Positions 1-7,427 of a DNA stretch of 21,348 nt are shown piece by piece. The notes under the pieces are model-generated. The model was not told the DNA's origin, did no database searches, and saw only the letters and a list, made by a program, of their open reading frames with translations. The stretch comes from Candidatus Heimdallarchaeota archaeon. Lineage in GTDB: Archaea; Asgardarchaeota; Heimdallarchaeia; Heimdallarchaeales; Heimdallarchaeaceae. A program made the translations under genes and the position numbers. The stretch spans positions 1 to 21,348 of the forward strand of contig JAUVXQ010000011.1 of NCBI GenBank assembly GCA_030603505.1, in the 5' to 3' direction. How positions within the stretch are numbered: position 1 is the stretch's first letter; the number at the start of each line of letters is the position of its first letter.

Positions 1-149
1 AGAAAAGTTTTGTTTGTCTCCCACTCGCTCTTTATCAGCCACAGCGCGTGATTATAGACGTTCTTTGACCATCGTGAAAGTTTCTTCAGTATCCAGTACT
101 CTTCTTTCGATAAGGATCTAAGATGGTTTTGTTGTACTCGATACATCAT
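1..149 (-). CDS. tnpB: TnpB (IS200/IS605-family) N-terminus, partial
   Basis: This is the 5' end of a leftward gene cut by the left window edge; only about 49 codons are visible. The translation starts MMYRVQQNHLRSLSKEEYW and continues with a helix containing LSRWSKNVYNHALWLIKSE. The opening VQQNHLR, the spaced KEEY and the YN-x-AL-x-LI segment are typical of the N-terminus of archaeal TnpB (IS1341-type OrfB). TnpB is an RNA-guided nuclease carried by IS605-type transposons. The start is ATG at 149 or 146. A TATA element sits 27-30 bp upstream, suggesting a leaderless mRNA. The RuvC and zinc-ribbon parts lie outside the window, so whether the gene is complete cannot be judged. No TnpA is visible. 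Confidence 0.75.
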   Translation of the reverse strand, partial: MMYRVQQNHLRSLSKEEYWILKKLSRWSKNVYNHALWLIKSEWETNKTF

Positions 150-168
150 TAATATAAACTTATTTTCC

Positions 169-176
169 TATTTAAA
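169..176 (-). promoter_or_regulatory. TATA element of tnpB
   Basis: TTTAAATA on the minus strand, 27 bp before ATG 149 and 30 bp before ATG 146. The spacing matches other genes in this window and implies a leaderless transcript. Confidence 0.5.
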
Positions 177-314
177 CCCCCGTAAGACACCTAACTGTAA
201 GTATTCTCTTCTCAAGTTCTTCTTTTGAAAGTTTTTTTCTCTCCTTGTACAAAGAAAGGAACCTATGGGAAGTTTATTGGTTCAGCTCTTCCTTTGCCCT
301 ATTTTAGTTATTCT

Positions 315-500
315 GGAAAGATACTCCTAAAACAAAATGAGTATTTCAATAATAATGAAAAGAGGTTCAGTTTAGCACTGGAAATTGAAGAAGGAATAAT
401 GCATAATACTCTATGGTTAATTCAAAAATATAAGGGTTTCAGTTATAATATTACAGACCAAATACAAGCGATTAAAGCAATTAATTTCAAAGATGTTTAA
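315..500 (+). pseudogene. Possible decayed TnpB N-terminal remnant
   Basis: An open stretch beginning ILLKQNEYF and containing HNTLWLIQKY and then FSYN resembles the TnpB N-terminal pattern (K-x-NE, YN-x-L-x-LI-x-x-Y, FLSYN). It loosely parallels the leftward TnpB start at 1-149. The frame ends at TAA 498-500 and no RuvC motif follows in any frame I read. No good start codon precedes it: the frame runs back to a TTG at 225 through sequence with no recognisable homology. I read it as a fragment of an old IS605-type insertion in the opposite orientation to the present tnpB. The resemblance is short and could be chance. Confidence 0.28.
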
Positions 501-880
501 GATGTAGATCAGCTGAAAATCAAAGAAGCTCACATGGCCACTTACTTTTATCAAGCTGTAGCTAGACTTTTCTTTTGGTGGAAATTCATAAACGCACAAA
601 ACGACCACCAAAAGACCCTATTAGTGTGTTAATGCCATATGGAAATATAATACTCTATACGAATTTATTTTCGAGTATTTCTTCAAGATTTTCAAAGAAG
701 ACTTTATGAAAGTGAATCTTATCTCATAATGTCCATTTTTCCATAATATTTTTAGAATATTAAAGACATTAGAAAATAATAGTAACCATTTTCTTATTTT
801 GATGTTCTTATTGATCTAGAGCTAGTTCCACCATTTTGGGAATTAAATAAACATTTTCCAAAAAGGAATGAATCTATGAT
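501..880. other. Non-coding, AT-rich spacer
   Basis: About 380 bp without a convincing gene. Stop codons interrupt all frames. It could contain further decayed transposon sequence, but I found no recognisable motif. A TATA-like TTAAATAA at 843-850 lies 38 bp before the TTG at 881 and is the likely promoter of the amidohydrolase. A small inverted repeat around 747 (AATATT, five-base loop, AATATT) is probably chance in AT-rich DNA. Confidence 0.5.
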
Positions 881-1936
881 TTGTTGAATCAAAAGCATGA
901 TAAATACGTACTGAATTCAGAGGTTGGAGAGCTTCTTATGAACCAAGAATACATTGCTAATAATATGCCTTCATACTTCAAAACTATGAAAAAGAAGTAT
1001 ACTGGACCTGTGTTTGATTCACATACTCACCTCGGATCTGTAGATGATGTTAAAACTATGGTAAAATATTCAGAGAGATTCAACATTAAGAAGATTTTCG
1101 GAATTGTAAGAGATAATAAAACAAAATTAAACATACAAAACGAATTTCCTGATCTTTTTGTGTTTGCAATTTTTCTATCAATTCGTGAAGCTCTACAAGG
1201 TGATATTAAAGGATCTCTTGATTTTCTTGATAAAGCATATGAACAAGGGTTTACATTGGGGAAACTTTGGTTCTCTCCAAGATGGGTAAATTACTTCAAA
1301 GCTGAAAATTTGAAGATTAAATTCAGAACACAGGATGTTCATTTGAATGACCCAAAATTAGAGCAAATTTTTACAAAACTTGAAGAACTTAAATTCACTC
1401 TGTTAATTCATGTAAGTGATCCAGATCTCCTCTATGAAAAAAACTACCAACCTTCAAGTAAATTTGGAATTAAGAAGAATCATACTAATGCTTTGAAAAA
1501 CATACTAGAAAAATATCCTAAACTAAAAATCATTGGAGCTCACATGGCTTCTCAACCAGAAAATCTTAATCTTCTAGATTCATGGTTAAATAAATACCCA
1601 AATCTCTATGTTGATACAGGTTCAGCTAAATGGATGGTTAGAGAATTTGCATATAAAAAAGAAGAAGTAATTAATTTCTTTAAAAAACACAAAAATCGTA
1701 TCTTATTTGGTACAGATTTAGTTGCAGGTAGAACTGATAGAGAACCCCTTCCAGGATATTATATTAATCGTTTTCTTAGTTTTCAAGCATTGTTTGAAAC
1801 AGATATTGAAAACCTTCCTCTCCCAATGCCTGATCAAGAAAATGATAATAAAACGCAGATAAATGGTCTTAATCTATCTCAAGATATACTGAAGAGAATA
1901 TATTGGGAAAATAGCAACAAGCTATTTCTATCATAA
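881..1936 (+). CDS. Amidohydrolase, COG2159-like TIM-barrel metal hydrolase
   Basis: A 351-residue protein of the amidohydrolase superfamily (COG2159/amidohydro-rel type), probably a cytosolic metal-dependent hydrolase or decarboxylase of unknown substrate. Visible metal-site motifs in order are FDSHTHLG (H48, H50) on strand 1, LLIHVSD (H177), IIGAHMA (H221) and LFGTDL (D279). The C-terminus has YWENSNKLF, the usual final helix of this family. No signal peptide or membrane segment is seen. The first possible start is TTG 881, just after an in-frame stop, with a TATA-like element 38 bp upstream. ATG 938 (residue 20) is a strong alternative because GGAGAG lies 6 nt before it, and the conserved domain begins only at about residue 43. 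It stands alone, with a separate rightward gene downstream. Confidence 0.85.
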   Translation: MLNQKHDKYVLNSEVGELLMNQEYIANNMPSYFKTMKKKYTGPVFDSHTHLGSVDDVKTMVKYSERFNIKKIFGIVRDNKTKLNIQNEFPDLFVFAIFLSIREALQGDIKGSLDFLDKAYEQGFTLGKLWFSPRWVNYFKAENLKIKFRTQDVHLNDPKLEQIFTKLEELKFTLLIHVSDPDLLYEKNYQPSSKFGIKKNHTNALKNILEKYPKLKIIGAHMASQPENLNLLDSWLNKYPNLYVDTGSAKWMVREFAYKKEEVINFFKKHKNRILFGTDLVAGRTDREPLPGYYINRFLSFQALFETDIENLPLPMPDQENDNKTQINGLNLSQDILKRIYWENSNKLFLS

Positions 1937-1937
1937 T

Positions 1938-1972
1938 TGTCTTTTTTCTTCTATTTCCAACAAATGCTGTTG
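1938..1972 (+). terminator. T-rich terminator candidate after the amidohydrolase
   Basis: A pyrimidine-rich tract with TTTTTT immediately follows the stop codon. It is followed by a weak 5-bp inverted repeat (CAACA / TGTTG, 1958-1972). T-rich tracts are the usual archaeal termination signal. Confidence 0.35.
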
Positions 1973-2139
1973 AAAAAACAGTCTTCACATATTCTTGCAA
2001 GGATTGATTATCGCTCCAAATAGCCGTGTTCTTCATAGTGGAGGAATGTTTTGGATATAAAAGGGATCAATAGTAGAAGATTCTTAACAAACAACAGTTA
2101 ATTTTTTATTGACTAATACCCATTTATTTTTGAGTTCAT

Positions 2140-3366
2140 TTGACCGCGACAAAACGTGATTTTAAATTCATACACTATGAGCCAAGTTATTCTGATATTA
2201 ACACTACTTATGGGATTTATCATCAGATTTATGAAGATTTCAAGACAATCGGGGAAGAAAATGTAAACATCAGAGTTTTTTCATATTTCTACGAAGGGAT
2301 GGTTAGTGTTATTTCTGGAGACAATTTGTTCTTTGGAAAAGATTATTCACAGGCTATTCGCTATTATGAGCAAGCTAACAAATTAATTGTACGTTCTAGA
2401 GCCTCACGAGGTAGAGATGGAGATAGTATTTTTAATGAAATGGTTAAATGGGCTAATTATGCGGAAGGAATGTTAAAAATATCTATGTCTTTCACCGAAG
2501 AAAATATTGATAATAAAATCAGTTTATTAGAGGATTGTCAAGTTAATCTACAAGAATTCATTAAAGGGAGAGAATTAGAGGAACATCCTGTTGATAGGAT
2601 TATTGCTATAGCCAGATTAGCTTACGCACGCTATCTACTTTTCAAATCTATAGCTGAAAGAGAAATCAAAGACCTAATCTCTTATAAAAAACACCTACTT
2701 AAGGCCAGAACAGAACTCACAAAAGCTAATTTTATTTTCAGAAAATATGGAGACGAACTTGAAGAATTACAAAACAATATTGACGAAGTAACAAAACAAA
2801 ATATCGTTTCTAGAGCTGAAAAATTCTGGGAACAAGGTTTAGTAAATATTCAAATTAGCAATTTCACTCAAGCTCATCATATCTTTAGAATTGCTTCAAA
2901 ATACTACACAAGAGCAAGTGAAATATGTTCAGATTTCATGGAACAAAGATTGTACCTTGCTTTGTCAAAAATTACATTGGCAAGCCAATATGAATCTCAA
3001 GCAAATGAACTGTATAAACGTGAAGACAAACCCCAAAAAGCAAGTGATTTATTCGTAAAAGCTTCTGAAATTGTTGATGATGCACTTGGTATGCTATCAA
3101 CCATCAAGAGTGAATCTCTAATCAAAAGTATGACTGCACAAAGATCTTATTATGAAGCTTTATCACTGGAAACTAAAGGAATTTCTCTTTTTGATAAAGA
3201 ACAATTTGATGAAAGTCTAGATAACTTTAACAAAGCAATAACAAGATTTGAAGAGACTAAAAGATTAGCAAAAGAGAGAAATCTGGATAATTTAGTAGAA
3301 TTAGTAAGAACAGGATTAAGCGAAGTTGAAGGATATATATCTATGGTTAATGCCATGATGGAATAA
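2140..3366 (+). CDS. TPR-like all-helical protein of unknown function
   Basis: A 408-residue soluble protein made almost entirely of amphipathic helices. At least three stretches have tetratricopeptide character: about residues 50-84 (FYEGMVSV...DYSQAIRYYEQANKLI), 228-265 (FWEQGLVNI...FTQAHHIFRIASKYY) and 340-375 (ALSLETKGISLF...FDESLDNFNKAITRFEE). The pattern of small and large hydrophobics with FxxAxxxFxxA fits TPR helices A and B, which usually mediate protein-protein contacts. No signal peptide, membrane segment or catalytic motif is seen. The start is TTG 2140, since the next ATG is at residue 54 inside the first repeat. A TATAAAAG at 2056-2063 could drive it with a leader of roughly 55 nt. 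It faces the leftward membrane protein gene across a shared terminator region. The partner is unknown. Confidence 0.75.
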   Translation: MTATKRDFKFIHYEPSYSDINTTYGIYHQIYEDFKTIGEENVNIRVFSYFYEGMVSVISGDNLFFGKDYSQAIRYYEQANKLIVRSRASRGRDGDSIFNEMVKWANYAEGMLKISMSFTEENIDNKISLLEDCQVNLQEFIKGRELEEHPVDRIIAIARLAYARYLLFKSIAEREIKDLISYKKHLLKARTELTKANFIFRKYGDELEELQNNIDEVTKQNIVSRAEKFWEQGLVNIQISNFTQAHHIFRIASKYYTRASEICSDFMEQRLYLALSKITLASQYESQANELYKREDKPQKASDLFVKASEIVDDALGMLSTIKSESLIKSMTAQRSYYEALSLETKGISLFDKEQFDESLDNFNKAITRFEETKRLAKERNLDNLVELVRTGLSEVEGYISMVNAMME

Positions 3367-3400
3367 GAATTAAAGATACCAATCAATAGAAATACTTAAA

Positions 3401-3420
3401 CTCTTTTACTTTCTAAAAAA
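3401..3420. terminator. Shared terminator region between convergent genes
   Basis: Pyrimidine-rich CTCTTTTACTTTCT followed by a run of six A. It gives a T-rich tract to rightward transcripts from the TPR-like gene and a T-run to leftward transcripts from the membrane protein gene. The remainder of 3367-3512 has no gene. It does hold a short GC-rich patch at about 3483-3497 that stands out from its surroundings. Confidence 0.4.
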
Positions 3421-3512
3421 GCTTGAAGAATTTAGCCAATGAAGAAACAACGGTCTACGATTCTAAAGAAAATGAAATGTGATGGGCGGACCGAGGCTTG
3501 TTCTTCACTCTA

Positions 3513-5198
3513 TTACAATAAGCCCTTCATTTTCTGGATTATTTCTTTATATTTTTCAAAAGAGTCTCTTTTATATCCTGTTTCAGCAACTAATCCAAGA
3601 GAATTAGCTGCAATTGTTTGATCCATTAATGAAAAATAAATAAATCCTTTCACTATTGGATTATTAACACATTGTTCTAACACATATGTTAGAGCTCCTG
3701 CTTGTATTTTCTCTCCAAAAACCATTGCTGAAATTCCAAATTCTGTAAACCAAAACTCTTTTGAAGAATTTGTAGCTCGATCTAGAAAATACGAAATATC
3801 AAAATGTTTTTCATAAAATGGATAAAAATCAACTCCAATGAAATCTATTGGAGTGCTGGTCCACAAAGGTTCAAACAAATCAGTGTCCCCTGTAATTGAA
3901 TTCTCTGATAGATTTATTCCTATTTTAGTATCATTTGAAATAGATCTCAGTTCTTCAATTGTGTTGTTAATTTTATTAACCCACATACTAACAGTTATTT
4001 CTTCTTCAAGTGACAAGAAGTATGTTGAATAACCATATGGCTCAGGATATATAAGAATGTAATCAGGATTGGTTATATTAACAATATCTATAGCTTGTTG
4101 ATTTATTCCTTCTGTAAAATCTTCGAAGGACACATTTTGAAGATTCCACGTTGGTCTGTCATAACCATAAGTAGCAAACATTACTTTTATTCCATTTGTT
4201 TTCAAATCATCCACAATTTGCAGTATATGAGATGAATAGTTTTCTAAGAATTCAACTTTAAGATCTATTCTAGCTACAGTAACATTAAGTTCCTTCATCA
4301 GAGCCAATTCTTTTTGAAATATTTCGTTAAAATTTTGTGTAGGTTCTATTTGGTAAGAAGCTGATTGAATGTACACACCTAACTCCATATCTGTGCGTTG
4401 TGAGAAACTGGGATTGTAATCTTTTGAAGTATATTCTCCAAAAGAGATCACATTGCCAAGACTCATTATATTGAAAACAAGTAACATTATCACTAAACTA
4501 GCAATAATCATTTTTGAACCATTGTCAAGAAAAGATACAAATCCACCCGAAGTTCTTTTCTGTGGTGTTTCACCAGCAGGTCGTTCTAGAAATACAGCGG
4601 CTTTTCCCCTCTTTGTCTCCTCTATTGGTTTTTCTTTAGTTTTTATGAGTTCTATTTCCTCATCCTTAACAAACTTAATTGGAACACAAAGAGGGATTAA
4701 AATTAAGATAGGAAAATGATAACTGATAGGTCCAAATAACAACCCTTGGAACATTGTATATCCAATAGTTGGCCAAACCAATATCCAATCTAAGAATCTA
4801 GGTAATCCAAATCCTGTTGATACAGCTACTTTTTGCAGTAATAAAAGAAATGTCCATAAAGCTAGCAATGTAAATAAGACATTGCCTATCTTACCAAACG
4901 CTGTTGATTTTATTGATTTCATGAAAGTAAATATTGTTACCAAAAGATTGTTTACAAAGATAAACAATGAACCTATGAATCCTAACCAACCTACTGTTGG
5001 AGCAAACGAGTTGAAGAACCATAGAAACATCATCAATGATCCTGCTACAGTCATCACACCTGATGCTAAACTCCATGCAGATTTTTCAAATTCTTTTTTT
5101 GTTAATGTATCGTACATTAATTTTGTACCTAATGACATGTTGTAGACAAATATTAAAAATGCTAGAACCAATGAACCCTCCATACCTATTATTGCCAT
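3513..5198 (-). CDS. Polytopic membrane protein with C-terminal GH-A-like glycosidase domain
   Basis: A 561-residue two-part protein. Residues 1 to about 175 contain six likely membrane segments (near 3-21, 43-64, 71-92, 105-125, 135-155 and 159-175). A charged loop rich in K, E and R follows, then a seventh segment near 230-250. The C-terminal 300 residues are soluble and look like a TIM barrel. ILIYPEP (E386) has the position and context of a clan GH-A acid/base, and FWFTEFG (E486) has those of the nucleophile, about 100 residues later. The inferred role is a membrane-anchored enzyme acting on a glycan outside the cell. I chose ATG 5198 because a TATA element lies 33 bp upstream; TTG 5207 would add three residues. 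Substrate and sidedness are unproven. Without biochemical data, a degenerate non-catalytic barrel remains possible. Confidence 0.7.
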   Translation of the reverse strand: MAIIGMEGSLVLAFLIFVYNMSLGTKLMYDTLTKKEFEKSAWSLASGVMTVAGSLMMFLWFFNSFAPTVGWLGFIGSLFIFVNNLLVTIFTFMKSIKSTAFGKIGNVLFTLLALWTFLLLLQKVAVSTGFGLPRFLDWILVWPTIGYTMFQGLLFGPISYHFPILILIPLCVPIKFVKDEEIELIKTKEKPIEETKRGKAAVFLERPAGETPQKRTSGGFVSFLDNGSKMIIASLVIMLLVFNIMSLGNVISFGEYTSKDYNPSFSQRTDMELGVYIQSASYQIEPTQNFNEIFQKELALMKELNVTVARIDLKVEFLENYSSHILQIVDDLKTNGIKVMFATYGYDRPTWNLQNVSFEDFTEGINQQAIDIVNITNPDYILIYPEPYGYSTYFLSLEEEITVSMWVNKINNTIEELRSISNDTKIGINLSENSITGDTDLFEPLWTSTPIDFIGVDFYPFYEKHFDISYFLDRATNSSKEFWFTEFGISAMVFGEKIQAGALTYVLEQCVNNPIVKGFIYFSLMDQTIAANSLGLVAETGYKRDSFEKYKEIIQKMKGLL

Positions 5199-5223
5199 TC
5201 TCTTCAATCAAAACTATCAATGG

Positions 5224-5231
5224 TCTATAAA
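5224..5231 (-). promoter_or_regulatory. TATA element of the membrane GH-like gene
   Basis: TTTATAGA on the minus strand, 33 bp before ATG 5198 and 24 bp before TTG 5207. It supports the ATG start. Confidence 0.4.
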
Positions 5232-5261
5232 TGCTTTTACTTTTTTGATTATTTGTATAAA

Positions 5262-5978
5262 CTATGTTCTAAGGAGGGCAAGCAAATCAACTAAGCTTCC
5301 TCTATAATCAGGTATATTTTCATTTAATGATTCTTCATTCTCTATGTTCTCGTCAACTAGATACGTTTTGAAACCTAATTTCTTAGCTCTTAAATCACGA
5401 AAAGCATCATTTCCTACGACTAACGTGTTTTCTGGTCTTGTTTTAGAATATTCTAGTGCACTATACCAGTACTTGTCATTCCCTTTACAGTAGTAGCTAT
5501 TTTCTGCATGCGTAATGTGGTCAAAATCTGCAGCTGTTAAGCCTCCCCATTCCATCCTTTTCTTTACAGCTATATAAGGAAAAACAGGATTGGTAGTTAA
5601 TAGAACAGGTATATCGGAATAAGAATTTTTTAAGACTGAGAGAATCTCTTTAACTCCATTCATTTGTTTGATTAGAGGTTGAATTACATTGAATTTTTTA
5701 TGGTAGAAATCTTCAAATCTGTCCATAATCGTTTGACAATCGACCTCAAATTTTGGACAAAAATCATTCACAAAAACCTCTAAGGTTGTCGTATTTGGAC
5801 TATCTGCTCTTTCCATGATTTCTGTTGATTTTAGAAGTTCTTCAACGAACGTTTTAGGATTAGGTATCAAGTCGCTGAAAAATTTAGCTGCTGTACCTAA
5901 ATATAATTTAACAAATTCATTTTCATTAAAATTTATTAATGTTCCATCTAAATCGAAAAATAGTGCCTTGAATTCCAT
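5262..5978 (-). CDS. HAD-superfamily hydrolase (phosphatase type)
   Basis: A 238-residue haloacid dehalogenase-fold protein, probably a cytosolic phosphatase. Motif I is FFDLDGTL, with nucleophile D9 and general acid D11. Motif II is VLLTTNP, with Thr at about 128. A Lys pair near 139 fits motif III, and VVGNDAFRDLRAKKLG (D191, D195) is motif IV. A helical cap lies between motifs I and II, as in subclass C1. The specific substrate cannot be read from sequence; family members act on phosphoglycolate, nucleotides or sugar phosphates. ATG 5978 is 32 bp downstream of a TATA-like TTTATGAC (6003-6010), suggesting a leaderless, monocistronic gene. The neighbouring DegV fragment and DegV gene lie upstream on the same strand. 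Confidence 0.88.
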   Translation of the reverse strand: MEFKALFFDLDGTLINFNENEFVKLYLGTAAKFFSDLIPNPKTFVEELLKSTEIMERADSPNTTTLEVFVNDFCPKFEVDCQTIMDRFEDFYHKKFNVIQPLIKQMNGVKEILSVLKNSYSDIPVLLTTNPVFPYIAVKKRMEWGGLTAADFDHITHAENSYYCKGNDKYWYSALEYSKTRPENTLVVGNDAFRDLRAKKLGFKTYLVDENIENEESLNENIPDYRGSLVDLLALLRT

Positions 5979-6025
5979 CGCACATCCATCAAGTTTCCAT
6001 TAGTCATAAATTTTACCATTCTTAT

Positions 6026-6142
6026 CTAAACATGTTTTATACAACCAAGACCTACATTACCAAAACGGATCACAGCAGCTACAAGCCTTAAACCATATTC
6101 CTTGATTAGATTGTCAGTAATATCTGCTACAGAATCAGTCAC
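6026..6142 (-). pseudogene. Truncated DegV-family N-terminal fragment
   Basis: A 38-codon open frame from GTG 6142 to TAG 6026 that reads VTDSVADITDNLIKEYG, then a strand ending IRFGN. This matches the start of DegV proteins (TDS-x-ADL, LxxEYGI, VRFG) but stops where the family normally continues for another 240 residues. An in-frame stop directly precedes the GTG, and AGGAG lies 7 nt upstream of it. It sits 62 nt downstream of the intact degV on the same strand. The simplest reading is the stub of a former tandem degV duplicate. A functional micro-protein is possible but has no support beyond the ribosome-binding-site-like sequence. Confidence 0.55.
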
Positions 6143-6157
6143 CTAAATCTCCTATGG

Positions 6158-6173
6158 AAAAAGAGAAAAAAAA
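6158..6173 (-). terminator. T-rich terminator of degV
   Basis: On the minus strand this reads as an eight-T run followed by CTC and five more T, starting 31 nt after the DegV stop codon. It lies between the intact gene and the DegV fragment. Confidence 0.4.
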
Positions 6174-6204
6174 GTAGAATCTAAGTTTTATTCAGAGGTT
6201 GTGT

Positions 6205-7089
6205 TTACACTTCAATATCTGTAGTGAATATGATCCCCAGTGTTCCAGGACCAGTATGAGAAGCTATTGTACCACCCATTTTGAATGTTTCACCTATTTT
6301 TAGCTGAGGATATCGTTCTTTTATTAATTCTTGAACTTCTTTAACTTTATCTGTATATTCAGCTTCCATAAAGTGTACAGTGATATTTTCTTGACCTGCA
6401 AATTTTTCGAATTGTAAGTCAAATATATCATCAATAGCAAGATCTATACCTTTAGATCTTTTCACCACTTCAAGTTTTCCATCCTTTAATACAATTATGG
6501 GTTTTAAAGACATCAATTTTGCTGCATAGTATTTAGCTCTACTTAGTCGTCCTCCTTTGAAGAGGTAAACTAAATCTTCAACTGTAAAATAAAGTTCCGA
6601 GTTATTTTCTCGCCATTTAACAATTGCTTCCATGATTTCTTCTGCATTCTTGCCTTCTTTTGCAAGTTGAGTAGCTTTAATTACCATTAATCCATGATAA
6701 CTACTTGCTACTTTTGTATCAAAAGGATACACTTTTGCACCATCTGGATTTTTCTTCTCATACATTTTCTTCGCAAACATTGCATTTGGATATGAACCAC
6801 TTAATCCGCTTGATATGTGAAATGAAATTATTTCATCATAATCTTTGGAAAATTTCTCATATGCTTCTAAAATAGCTTGTTGTGAAGGTTGAGAAGTATG
6901 AGGGTGATCTTTGGAAGTTTTAAATTTTTCGTAAAAACCTGATGTTGTAATATCTTTTAATTCCTCATAATCATCAACACCAAAGATTATATGCATAGAG
7001 ACTGGCTCTACATCATATTTTTCATAAAGTGTTTTATCATCTGGACAATTCAAATCAGCACTAGTGTCAGACACAATTTTAACGGTCAT
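6205..7089 (-). CDS. degV: DegV family fatty-acid-binding protein
   Basis: A DegV-family protein of about 294 residues. In bacteria this family binds fatty acids (the FakB type hands them to FakA kinase). The native role in archaea is not established. Seen here are an N-terminal KIVSDTSADL, HTSQPS, FHISSGLSGSYPNA (the Ser loop that contacts the lipid carboxylate), FKGGRLSRAKYYAAKLMSLKPII and a C-terminal SHTGPGTLGI. Length and motif order are those of the complete family. I chose ATG 7089 because it places the conserved strand at residue 3 and a TATA element lies exactly 30 bp upstream. The frame is open to TTG 7155, but that would add a non-conserved 22-residue extension. A FakA-like kinase partner is not present in this window. 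Confidence 0.9.
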   Translation of the reverse strand: MTVKIVSDTSADLNCPDDKTLYEKYDVEPVSMHIIFGVDDYEELKDITTSGFYEKFKTSKDHPHTSQPSQQAILEAYEKFSKDYDEIISFHISSGLSGSYPNAMFAKKMYEKKNPDGAKVYPFDTKVASSYHGLMVIKATQLAKEGKNAEEIMEAIVKWRENNSELYFTVEDLVYLFKGGRLSRAKYYAAKLMSLKPIIVLKDGKLEVVKRSKGIDLAIDDIFDLQFEKFAGQENITVHFMEAEYTDKVKEVQELIKERYPQLKIGETFKMGGTIASHTGPGTLGIIFTTDIEV

Positions 7090-7111
7090 AGGTTTAGAAA
7101 TATTGTAGTTT

Positions 7112-7119
7112 TTTTTAAA
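7112..7119 (-). promoter_or_regulatory. TATA element of degV
   Basis: TTTAAAAA on the minus strand, 30 bp before ATG 7089. It helps decide the start and indicates leaderless transcription. Confidence 0.5.
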
Positions 7120-7294
7120 CATTGAGTTGTTATACGATGAGAAAACATCTAGCAAGTTATGTTTCCCAGAATGAACTGTAATACACTACAGAGAATTATT
7201 GGAAACCGATTTGTTAGATTCTATAATTAAAGAAAGGCTATAACGTTGATCCAAAGAATTTCACAAGACAACAGTGTTAACAATGCAATGAACT

Positions 7295-7316
7295 ACCCCT
7301 ACCCAAAGGAAGGGGT
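7295..7316. other. GC-rich hairpin in the degV / TRAP-beta-like divergent spacer
   Basis: ACCCCT and AGGGGT form a perfect 6-bp stem with a 10-nt loop, followed by a T-rich stretch ending near 7331. It lies inside the 338-bp spacer 7090-7427, which otherwise holds only the divergent promoters. A TATAATTA at about 7224 lies about 70 bp before it on the plus strand, so a short transcript ending at this hairpin is conceivable. Nothing else identifies it. Confidence 0.3.
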
Positions 7317-7374
7317 GAATACTATTTTTATTAAAAAGATAAATTATTATCAATTTTCTTCTTCAAGAGCAAAA

Positions 7375-7382
7375 TATTTAAG
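7375..7382 (+). promoter_or_regulatory. TATA-like element of the TRAP-beta-like gene
   Basis: TATTTAAG, 53 bp before ATG 7428. If used, the mRNA would have a leader of about 25 nt containing AAGGTTAGG, unlike the leaderless neighbours. Confidence 0.35.
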
Positions 7383-7427
7383 CGTAGCGTCTGACACATG
7401 TTAGAAGTCTCATAAGGTTAGGACATT

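Noticed and set aside
417..611. Leftward 64-codon frame opposite the TnpB-like remnant
   Set aside because: No recognisable motif; its composition is that of a chance frame in AT-rich DNA.
3439..3621. Rightward 60-codon frame with Cys residues
   Set aside because: It runs into the antisense of the membrane protein gene and shows no domain or promoter.
7090..7155. 22-residue extension of DegV from TTG 7155
   Set aside because: It would include the TATA element inside the coding sequence and precede the conserved N-terminal strand.
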